Below, piece by piece: positions 33,441 to 39,791 of a DNA stretch of 45,013 nucleotides. Numbering within the stretch: position 1 is the stretch's first letter; each line of letters starts with the position of its first letter. Below the pieces are notes generated by a model. That model ran no database searches and was not told where the DNA came from. It saw only the letters and a list, made by a program, of their open reading frames with translations. The translations under genes were made by a program, and so were the position numbers. Origin of the DNA: Bacillus aerolatus (lineage in GTDB: Bacteria; Bacillota; Bacilli; Bacillales; Domibacillaceae); contig NZ_WEIO01000018.1 in the NCBI RefSeq assembly GCF_009183655.1, positions 1-45,013 of the forward strand, in the 5' to 3' direction.

Positions 33441-34376
33441 TTATATAAAATAACTAATAAACAATCCAACGGATAACAGAAAACCAAAAAATGTATTCGT
33501 CTGGGCGGTTGCCTTCATGGCTAAACCTGTTCGCTTAGGGACCTTGTCTCCCATAAATCCTCTGATCGCTTGAACAGGTTTAGGAATACTTAAGAAAATC
33601 AGGAAAAGCCATGGACTAATATTGTCTAATATCACCAACCCAATCACCCATGCGTAAGCAACGGCAAACAAGAACCCTAAAAAGTAAACAGCCTTTTTAT
33701 GCCCCAGCAAAATGGCCAAAGTTTTTCGGCCGCCCTTTTTATCTTCTTCAATATCACGAATATTGTTGGAAAGGTTTATTGCCCCTACAAGGATTGCAAT
33801 CGGAATCGAAATCAATATGCTTTGTGTGCTCACCATACCCGTCTGGATAAAGAAAGAAATTAATATGAAAAAAGACCCCATGCATAAACCGGAAAAGAGC
33901 TCTCCGAATGGTGTATAGGCAATGGGAAGCGGGCCGCCTGTATACAAGTAGCCAACCATCATCCCGCCAAGCCCAATTAACGCTAACCACCAACTGCTGT
34001 TCATGCATATATATACTCCTAATATAAGTGCTAAAGCATATGAACCTAATGCCAGACGCAAAACCGTTTGGGGCTGCATTCCATGTCTGACAATTGCTCC
34101 CCCAATGCCTACCGACTCTTCCGTATCTAATCCACGTTTAAAGTCATAATACTCATTAAATAAATTCGTCGCAATTTGAATCCATAGACAGGAAAAGAGC
34201 ATAGCCATAAACAGCCAAACATCGATATCGACATAAAACATCGCTAATACAGTGCCAATTAATACAGGTACAAAAGAAGCCGTCAATGTATGCGGGCGGG
34301 TTAATTGCCACAATATTGCTCCCATACTTTGTTTTTCCACAGCTTTAGGATTTATTGCTTTATTCTCTTGATTCAT
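33441..34376 (-). CDS. menA: 1,4-dihydroxy-2-naphthoate polyprenyltransferase MenA
   Basis: A 311-residue UbiA-family membrane prenyltransferase with about eight or nine helices. The two Mg-diphosphate motifs are NLFNEYYDFKRGLD (about residues 71-84) and NNIRDIEEDKKGGRKT (about 203-218). It attaches the polyprenyl tail to DHNA in menaquinone synthesis. Context gives no other men genes, which is normal for MenA in Bacillus. GGAAGAGGGG precedes the ATG. Upstream, a repeat element (34421-34545) occupies the space where a promoter would be expected. Confidence 0.93.
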   Translation of the reverse strand: MNQENKAINPKAVEKQSMGAILWQLTRPHTLTASFVPVLIGTVLAMFYVDIDVWLFMAMLFSCLWIQIATNLFNEYYDFKRGLDTEESVGIGGAIVRHGMQPQTVLRLALGSYALALILGVYICMNSSWWLALIGLGGMMVGYLYTGGPLPIAYTPFGELFSGLCMGSFFILISFFIQTGMVSTQSILISIPIAILVGAINLSNNIRDIEEDKKGGRKTLAILLGHKKAVYFLGFLFAVAYAWVIGLVILDNISPWLFLIFLSIPKPVQAIRGFMGDKVPKRTGLAMKATAQTNTFFGFLLSVGLFISYFI

Positions 34377-34420
34377 TCCCCTCTTCCTTTCAATTCCGGT
34401 AAAAACTCAATATAAAGAAC

Positions 34421-34545
34421 AAAAGCGTAAGCGCCTTGATCAGCCCCGACAAGCAAATGTTCTTTCCTCAAAGAAGTCCGCTTTTTGACTTCATTGAGGA
34501 AAGGTTATTTGACCTCGAGGGGCTAGGCGTTGGAGCTGAACGCCG
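34421..34545 (+). repeat. dispersed self-complementary repeat, copy A
   Basis: Begins AAAAGCGTAAGCGCCTTGA and ends GGGGCTAGGCGTTGGAGCT. It can fold end to end: AAGCGCCT/AGGCGTT, GCCCC/GGGGC, then TTTCCTCAA/TTGAGGAAA and GAAGTC/GACTTC around a CGCTTTTT loop. The outer arms match copy C at 37803-37947; the inner arms differ in sequence but still pair. A lone perfect DnaA box lies just beyond at 34563-34571. With the fum terminator it fills the 322-nt gap between menA and fum. Confidence 0.75.
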
Positions 34546-34613
34546 ACCCAAAATTCTCAAAGTTATCCACACCTTGCAAATCTATAATTTCCTATAGGAC
34601 AAATACCATTATA

Positions 34614-34649
34614 ACCGAAAAAGCTGACTCTAGGGTCAGCTTTTTCGGT
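34614..34649 (-). terminator. terminator after fumarase
   Basis: ACCGAAAAAGCTGAC (34614-34628) pairs with GTCAGCTTTTTCGGT (34635-34649), a 15-bp stem with a 6-nt loop, 50 nt after the fum stop. The T-run is inside the stem. Confidence 0.75.
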
Positions 34650-34698
34650 GTAACCATATTTTACTGTTCAGTTTTAATTATCCCTAATTTCTAAATGA

Positions 34699-36240
34699 TT
34701 AACTAAATACCGGCTCTTTAAATTGGGACAGCTTCTCTAAAGAAGATTTATCTACATGTTCATGCAAACTGTTGCCATGTGAATCCATTGTTACAACCGC
34801 TGTAAAGTCTTCCACTTGCAAGTGCCACATCGCTTCTGGAATACCGAATTCCATTAAGTCGACGCCTTCAACTGACTTGATGCAGTCCGCGTAATATTGA
34901 GCCGCGCCGCCGATCGCATTCAAATACACGCCGCCATGTTCTTGAAGCGCCGCCAACGTTTTTGGACCCATTCCACCTTTGCCGATGACCGCACGGATAC
35001 CGAACTTTTTCATAATATCCCCTTGGTAAGGCTCTTCGCGAATAGAAGTTGTCGGGCCTGCTGCTTTCACGTGCCACTGACCTTGTTCATCTTTCAGCAT
35101 AACTGGTCCGCAATGATAAATAACTTGACCATTTAAATCAACTGGTGCGTCGTGGTCCGTTAAATATTTATGAATGGCGTCGCGGCCTGTATACATTTTG
35201 CCGCTGATTTTAACAACATCGCCCACTTTCAGCTCACGAATCTGTTCTTCAGTAATCGGCGCCTTTAACGTAACTGTGCGGCTTTCTGACTGTACTTCCA
35301 CTGCTTTTTGGCTGGACTGATCAAACGTAATTTTCTCGCCGTCTTGATAAAACCATTCTTGAATTTCGCCCGTATTGATATCAATTTGCACACCTAGGCG
35401 GCGGAACGCCCAACAGTTATAAGCAACGGATACGAAAAAGCTTGCCGGCAGACGGTTGATGACGCCCACTTTACATCCAAGCAGTGTCGTTTCACCGCCG
35501 AATCCCATCGTGCCGATTCCCAGCTCGTTTGCGTGCTTCATGACATACTCCTCCAACTGGCGAAGATCATCAATCGGATTCACATCATCGACACGGCGGA
35601 AAAGCTGTTCTTTTGCGAGCTCATATCCTGTCGTGCGGTCGCCGCCGATTCCGACGCCGATAAATCCGGCGCTGCAGCCTTGCCCTTGCGCCTGGTAGAC
35701 AGAATGCATGACACATTTACGGATGCCGTCAAGATCGCGTCCTGCTTTTCCAAGACCTTCGAGTTCACATGGAAGACTGTATTGAATGTTTTTGTTTTCA
35801 CAGCCGCCGCCTTTTAAAATTAAGCGGGCATCGATATAATCTTTTTCCCATTGTTCAAACTTAATGACCGGTGTGCCTGCTCCGAGGTTATTGCCGCTGT
35901 TTTCACCTGTGAGTGAATCAACGGAGTTCGGACGCAGTTTCCCGTTTTTTGTTGCTTCGATCATCGCTTCATAAATCGCTTCTTTAATTTGCAGCTGATT
36001 GACGCCGACTGGTGTTTTTACTTTAAATGTCGGCATGCCTGTATCCTGGCAAATAGGAGAAATATTTTCATCCGCCATTTGAATGTTATTCGTAATCGTA
36101 TCAAGGCTCATCGCAGCGCTCGTACCCGCGTTTTCGCGAACAGCTGCCGCTTTCACTGCCCGGCGTACGTCCTTCGGCAAGTTGGTGGATGTCTCCACAA
36201 TTAATTCATACATGCTTTGCTGAAACTTTTCCAAATTCAT
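34699..36240 (-). CDS. fumA: class I (iron-sulfur) fumarate hydratase
   Basis: A 513-residue oxygen-sensitive fumarase with the alpha and beta parts fused in one chain, converting fumarate and malate in the TCA cycle. Three cysteines expected to hold the [4Fe-4S] cluster are visible in ICQDTG, GQGCSAG and LLGCKVG. The beta domain carries GKMYTGRDA and the KAAGPTTSIREEPY block. The start is ATG at 36240 after GGGAAGGGGAAAG; an ATG 18 nt upstream is not favoured. B. subtilis relies on the class II enzyme (CitG), so this gene is one difference from it. Its labile cluster makes it sensitive to peroxide and iron stress. Confidence 0.93.
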   Translation of the reverse strand: MNLEKFQQSMYELIVETSTNLPKDVRRAVKAAAVRENAGTSAAMSLDTITNNIQMADENISPICQDTGMPTFKVKTPVGVNQLQIKEAIYEAMIEATKNGKLRPNSVDSLTGENSGNNLGAGTPVIKFEQWEKDYIDARLILKGGGCENKNIQYSLPCELEGLGKAGRDLDGIRKCVMHSVYQAQGQGCSAGFIGVGIGGDRTTGYELAKEQLFRRVDDVNPIDDLRQLEEYVMKHANELGIGTMGFGGETTLLGCKVGVINRLPASFFVSVAYNCWAFRRLGVQIDINTGEIQEWFYQDGEKITFDQSSQKAVEVQSESRTVTLKAPITEEQIRELKVGDVVKISGKMYTGRDAIHKYLTDHDAPVDLNGQVIYHCGPVMLKDEQGQWHVKAAGPTTSIREEPYQGDIMKKFGIRAVIGKGGMGPKTLAALQEHGGVYLNAIGGAAQYYADCIKSVEGVDLMEFGIPEAMWHLQVEDFTAVVTMDSHGNSLHEHVDKSSLEKLSQFKEPVFS

Positions 36241-36341
36241 TTTCTTTCCCCTTCCCACTCACTCTTTATGTATCTCTTTGCCTTGCAATACTATTTATTA
36301 TACCGCTGAATTTTATCGTTTGAAAGGAGAACTTAAACGCG

Positions 36342-36370
36342 AAAAAAAGCCAGCTGTTCAGCCGCCTTTT
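36342..36370 (-). terminator. terminator after the SE1561-like gene
   Basis: Minus strand: AAAGGCGGCTG pairs imperfectly with CAGCTGGCTTT (one G/G mismatch, one GU pair) and runs into TTTTTTT. It starts 4 nt after the stop codon. Confidence 0.55.
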
Positions 36371-36373
36371 CGT

Positions 36374-36550
36374 TTATCTGCTTTTAAACTGTTCACACTT
36401 TTCTTCAATGTCGTCGATCATTTTCAACAGACGGTCGACATCTTCCAGCTCTGTCTCTTCCGGATCAATCGCATCCAGCACTTCCATAAATATATTTAAC
36501 CGTTCCTTTAAATAACTAATTTGTGATTCTTTGTCGTTGATGGGCTTCAT
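36374..36550 (-). CDS. SE1561 family small protein
   Basis: A 58-residue acidic, helical protein (begins MKPINDKESQISYLKERL; the second half is rich in Glu/Asp and Leu/Ile in a coiled-coil-like pattern). It resembles the short SE1561-family proteins of staphylococci and bacilli, of unknown function. Heptad-like spacing from about residue 8 to 55 suggests a helical hairpin. AGGAG lies 12 nt before the ATG, rather far. It has a terminator and stands between fum and repeat copy B, on the strand of its neighbours. The family call is from memory of the pattern. Confidence 0.7.
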   Translation of the reverse strand: MKPINDKESQISYLKERLNIFMEVLDAIDPEETELEDVDRLLKMIDDIEEKCEQFKSR

Positions 36551-36648
36551 GTTCGCCTGACACTCCTGTCTTTTTCACTTTTGACGCCTCCAAAAAGGCT
36601 GCTTCCATCGTAAAGGATTTGACCTCTCAATTCAATCATTTTTCCTTG

Positions 36649-36784
36649 AGAAAAGCGCAAGCGCCTTGTCCATTAAGGAACGCAGACTAAACTCGCCACT
36701 TCCTGTGGCAACGTCTGCATGACCCGCTTCCTGCGGGCCTCAAGCACAAGACGGGCCTTATGGAAAGTTGTTCTCTACCTTTTT
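36649..36784 (+). repeat. dispersed repeat, copy B (variant with extra hairpins)
   Basis: Starts with the same AAAAGCGCAAGCGCCTTG as copies A and C. It then has an insert with two hairpins: GCAGAC/GTCTGC enclosing GCCAC-TTCCT-GTGGC (36682-36718), and CCCGC-TTCCT-GCGGG (36723-36737). Sequence matching copy C (CAAGCACAAGACGGGCC … GGAAAG) resumes before it ends without the right half. Nothing else is seen in the 291-nt gap between the SE1561-like gene and yfkD except the yfkD terminator. Confidence 0.7.
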
Positions 36785-36808
36785 AATAGATTGGCTTGTG
36801 ATTGGCAG

Positions 36809-36837
36809 CAAAAAAGAGACTGCCGCATGCAGCCTCT
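36809..36837 (-). terminator. terminator after yfkD
   Basis: GAGACTGCC and the GCAGCCTC arm around GCAT (36815-36836), followed on the minus strand by TTTTTTGC. It begins at the yfkD stop. Confidence 0.8.
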
Positions 36838-36841
36838 CCGT

Positions 36842-37648
36842 TTACAGCTGTCCTACTGATTTATAGCTGAATGAGACACGGTTTTTAATGGGAATCCATG
36901 CGCTAATTGGTTTTGAATTTACGTTTTTAACAACGATGGCACGTTTCCACCCTGATACGACGAGGTACACCTCACCGTAAGTGACTGCCCCTATTTCATG
37001 GACAGCTGGGGCAAAACCATATAAATATCCGGCTGTTTTAGGCGGCACGTTGTACACTTCACTTTGCTTCGTTCCCGTACCAACGGCAACTGTATAAGCT
37101 AACGGCCAGCCGGTTTTGTCCAGTGCTGTCTTTAAAATCATTTGCTGGACTTCTTCTGATCTTGGCAGCTTAGCAGATAGACCGCCTTTTACCACTTTGT
37201 GGGCTTCTTGGACGTAATGGATTTGGTAATTTTTCTTACCGGCCCGATTATCAAAAAAGTTCGTATTAATTTTTTGGTATTCCCAATTGGCATTTGTTTC
37301 TTTCGAATGATAGGCAAGCGGCCATTCACCAAGAAACACGGACACTCTCGCTCCGAAAGAGAAAGGAGACTTTTTAATCACTGATTCATTTAACATTCTA
37401 ATCAACACGGGATTCGTAATCTTTGTTGAAGAAGTACTCAGCAGCTCTTTCGTCAATTCACTCGGCTGCAATTCCGATAACTCTTCTTCTTCGTTTAGAA
37501 AGGTGTTTTCACGCGCAATGTCTTTTACTGAAGCCGGCATTTTCTGAATCGTCGTTTTTTCTTCCTTGTTTTTCGCCGATGCATATTGCGGCTGACCGGA
37601 ATATATAAGAGCAATGAGTATGCATAAAAGCAAACGCATTAATTTCAT
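36842..37648 (-). CDS. yfkD: YfkD family secreted protein
   Basis: A 268-residue exported protein with a signal peptide (about residues 1-25, cleavage near ASA-KN) and a mixed alpha/beta mature domain; no catalytic motif is evident. It matches the YfkD family of Bacillus, of unknown function. In B. subtilis yfkD lies next to the calcium/proton exchanger chaA (yfkE), and the same pair is seen here. It follows chaA on the same strand but is separated from it by a terminator and a repeat element, so it is probably transcribed separately. Confidence 0.82.
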   Translation of the reverse strand: MKLMRLLLCILIALIYSGQPQYASAKNKEEKTTIQKMPASVKDIARENTFLNEEEELSELQPSELTKELLSTSSTKITNPVLIRMLNESVIKKSPFSFGARVSVFLGEWPLAYHSKETNANWEYQKINTNFFDNRAGKKNYQIHYVQEAHKVVKGGLSAKLPRSEEVQQMILKTALDKTGWPLAYTVAVGTGTKQSEVYNVPPKTAGYLYGFAPAVHEIGAVTYGEVYLVVSGWKRAIVVKNVNSKPISAWIPIKNRVSFSYKSVGQL

Positions 37649-37715
37649 AAAACTCTATCCCCCTCGCTTCTTTTGCTTAGTTTGCTCCTGACTTTTCAAC
37701 TTATCCATGCAACCA

Positions 37716-37752
37716 TAAAAAAGCTGCGACAAGCGGATCACTTGTGCAGCTT
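37716..37752 (-). terminator. terminator after chaA (beyond repeat copy C)
   Basis: AAGCTGC..ACAAG pairs with CTTGT..GCAGCTT (37721-37752); on the minus strand it is followed by TTTTTTATGG. Repeat copy C lies between this terminator and the chaA stop, so it would be transcribed in the chaA 3' UTR. Confidence 0.8.
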
Positions 37753-37802
37753 CTCTTTGAATTGATAAGTAAGTATGTTAGAGAACTTGCTGGCGGCTCG
37801 AT

Positions 37803-37947
37803 AGGCGCTTGCGCTTTTCTTACTGTCCAGCTCCAGCGCCTACCCCCTCGAGGTCACAAGCCAATCCCCCAGAAAGGCAAAGAACACCTTTCCGTGTGGC
37901 TCGTCTTGTGCTTGTCGGGGATGAGCAAGGCGCTTGCGCTTTTCTTA
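37803..37947 (-). repeat. dispersed self-complementary repeat, copy C
   Basis: On the minus strand it runs from TAAGAAAAGCGCAAGCGCC to a second perfect 20-bp copy of the same sequence (37928-37947 and 37803-37822), so the unit is about 125 bp. Between them it can fold: AGCGCC/GGCGCT, CCCC/GGGG, ACAAGC/GCTTGT and GAAAGG/CCTTTC. The TAA that opens the repeat is also the chaA stop codon. Confidence 0.78.
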
Positions 37948-39003
37948 TAACAAGTAAAAGCCAATCCCCATGATGACATAGGCAGCGAGCAGCGTTAAGC
38001 CTTCAAACCAGTTCGTTTCTCCGTCGTTAGAAATAATCACTGCAAGAAAAACAGCGGTCACCATCGACACGAGTTCCGGTATCGTAAAAACGAGCGGCAT
38101 CGGCTCAGCGAACGTTAACGACAGCAAAACGAGCACCGGCGCAACAAACATCGCAATTTGCAGTGTTGAACCAACCGCAATTTCCACAGCGACATCCATT
38201 TTGTTTTTCATCGCCATTAATATAGCGGATGCGTGTTCTGCGGCATTCCCGACAATGGCCACGATGATCACCCCAATAAACAAATCTGTCCAGCCAAAGC
38301 TCTCTCCAACGGCTTCAAATGTATGCACAAGACTTTCAGATACGTACGCAACGGCAAGTGTAGCCAAAAGAAGCACACCAATGGCTTTTCCTTTCGACCA
38401 CTCCGGTTCTTCATGATGCTCTGTTTCTTCATTCTCATTTTGAGCAGCATATACGCCGCGATGCGTCACGAGCTTAAAGAACAAAGCAGCTAAATATAGA
38501 GCGATCATTATAATGGAAATCCCGATGCTTAAAGAAAGGGTTTTCGATTCATTCATGCCCATCGAAAAAATCTCAGGAACCACAAATGCCACAATAACAG
38601 CAAACATTAATAACCCTGAATTGTGGCGGGCATCATGCACATTAAACGTTTGACGCTTAAATTTGATGCCTCCCAAGAAAAAGGAAAGTCCGGCGACAAG
38701 CAGCAAGTTGCCAAGTACGGAACCAGTTAAAGAAGCAAGAACCACTTCAATCAGCCCTGCCTTTAAAGCAAAAATAGAAATAATTAGTTCCACTGCGTTT
38801 CCAAATGTAGCATTCAGCAAACCGCCGATCCTCGGACCAGCAACGATAGCCAGACTTTCCGTGGCTCTGCCCATAAAACTTGATAAAGCGATAATCGTTA
38901 AACAATAAATGCCGAACATCATTAACGTCGGCCAGTGCATAAGCGATCCGGCTACAGACAGCGGAACACCGATCAGCACCAAAATTCCAAATATTTTGCC
39001 CAT
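37945..39003 (-). CDS. chaA: calcium/cation:proton antiporter ChaA
   Basis: A 352-residue CaCA-family exchanger with about 10-11 membrane helices. It has the two alpha repeats of the family: GNAVELIISIFALKAG near residues 68-83 and GNAAEHASAILMAMKNK near 250-266. These contain the acidic residues that bind Ca2+ or another cation. It expels Ca2+ (or Na+/K+) in exchange for protons. An acidic/His-rich loop (NENEETEHHEEPEW, about 193-206) is cytoplasmic between the halves. The stop codon lies inside repeat copy C. It is the yfkE/chaA orthologue by content and by its neighbour yfkD. Confidence 0.92.
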   Translation of the reverse strand: MGKIFGILVLIGVPLSVAGSLMHWPTLMMFGIYCLTIIALSSFMGRATESLAIVAGPRIGGLLNATFGNAVELIISIFALKAGLIEVVLASLTGSVLGNLLLVAGLSFFLGGIKFKRQTFNVHDARHNSGLLMFAVIVAFVVPEIFSMGMNESKTLSLSIGISIIMIALYLAALFFKLVTHRGVYAAQNENEETEHHEEPEWSKGKAIGVLLLATLAVAYVSESLVHTFEAVGESFGWTDLFIGVIIVAIVGNAAEHASAILMAMKNKMDVAVEIAVGSTLQIAMFVAPVLVLLSLTFAEPMPLVFTIPELVSMVTAVFLAVIISNDGETNWFEGLTLLAAYVIMGIGFYLL

Positions 39004-39095
39004 AAGCTGACCCCTTTTCCCGTTAAAAAATAAATATGCGGCTTTTTATCAACATACCCCACTTTTTTATTTTTTAACGCGCAAACAGGCTTTTG

Positions 39096-39482
39096 TTAGG
39101 CTGGGATTATTTCGAAGGTTTCGACTACTTCAATGGCAGGAATCACCGATTGTACCATGGAACAGTTTTTCTTCGTCAGCTCCATCGCTTTATGTATTTT
39201 TTCTTCTGTGAGGCCTGCCCCTTTGATCGTAAAATGAATTTCAACTTTTTCCACACGGTTCGCTTCTTGTTCATTACGGTGGACGTTCGCATCGATTTGA
39301 ATATCTTCCACATTCAGCCGCTTCTTTTCAAGTATCTTGCGCAGGACTCCCCCGCTGCAAACAGCGATCGATGCAGTCAGCAACTGATACGGTCGGAACC
39401 CATACTCTTCGTCTCCGGAAATATCAAGCCTGCCGTACGGAAAATCGGTTGTAAATCCGCCTTCTTTCATTAAAAATTTCAT
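39096..39482 (-). CDS. OsmC family protein
   Basis: A 128-residue OsmC-fold protein with the two family cysteines, in AVCSGG (about residue 42) and KNCSMVQS (about residue 106). OsmC/Ohr proteins use them to reduce organic hydroperoxides; this one is nearer the YhfA-like group, whose substrate is uncertain. The start is ATG at 39482 after GAGAGGTGAAGAGG. It diverges from pfeT across a 309-nt region holding a 13-bp tandem repeat and Fur/Per-like boxes. Confidence 0.85.
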   Translation of the reverse strand: MKFLMKEGGFTTDFPYGRLDISGDEEYGFRPYQLLTASIAVCSGGVLRKILEKKRLNVEDIQIDANVHRNEQEANRVEKVEIHFTIKGAGLTEEKIHKAMELTKKNCSMVQSVIPAIEVVETFEIIPA

Positions 39483-39564
39483 GTCCTCTTCACCTCTCTC
39501 GTTTAGTCCATTTTATTGTAAAACATTTAAAGTGAAACATCCATCTCATCGTCATATCAGTGCT

Positions 39565-39590
39565 TTAAATGATTCAGTTAAATGATTCAG
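39565..39590. repeat. perfect 13-bp tandem repeat upstream of osmC
   Basis: TTAAATGATTCAG occurs twice with no gap (39565-39577 and 39578-39590), 83 bp upstream of the osmC-like start. Its length is a little over one helical turn, so it could be a direct-repeat operator. Confidence 0.6.
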
Positions 39591-39638
39591 CCATATTATT
39601 CTTTCCTTTTCTTTGAAGCTGTGTTACTATATCTTTAA

Positions 39639-39653
39639 TTAGAATTATTTTAA
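39639..39653. promoter_or_regulatory. Per-box-like site
   Basis: TTAGAAT-T-ATTTTAA is a perfect inverted repeat and matches the Per box TTATAATnATTATAA at 12 of 14 positions. It lies 139 bp upstream of pfeT and 157 bp upstream of the osmC-like gene. A weaker match (10/14) at 39739-39753 is nearer the pfeT start. Confidence 0.45.
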
Positions 39654-39695
39654 ATTGATAATTAAGCTTTTTAAGTTGATGAAGGCTGATTTTGC

Positions 39696-39716
39696 TGATA
39701 ATGAAAATGATTTTCA
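39696..39716. promoter_or_regulatory. Fur-box-like site upstream of pfeT
   Basis: TGAAAAT-G-ATTTTCA (39702-39716) is a perfect 7-1-7 inverted repeat matching the Fur box TGATAATnATTATCA at 12 of 14 positions. An overlapping register shifted by 6 bp (39696-39710) matches 11 of 14, the usual overlap for two Fur dimers. Confidence 0.6.
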
Positions 39717-39791
39717 ATAACATTTTTTGTTTTGGTGTTGATTATTATTCTCAATTAAAAGCGTCGAATATCAATTAAGGGGGAATAGTAT

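Noticed and set aside
34563-34571. Single perfect DnaA box near menA
   Set aside because: One isolated 9-mer is expected by chance in AT-rich DNA; noted only because it adjoins repeat copy A.
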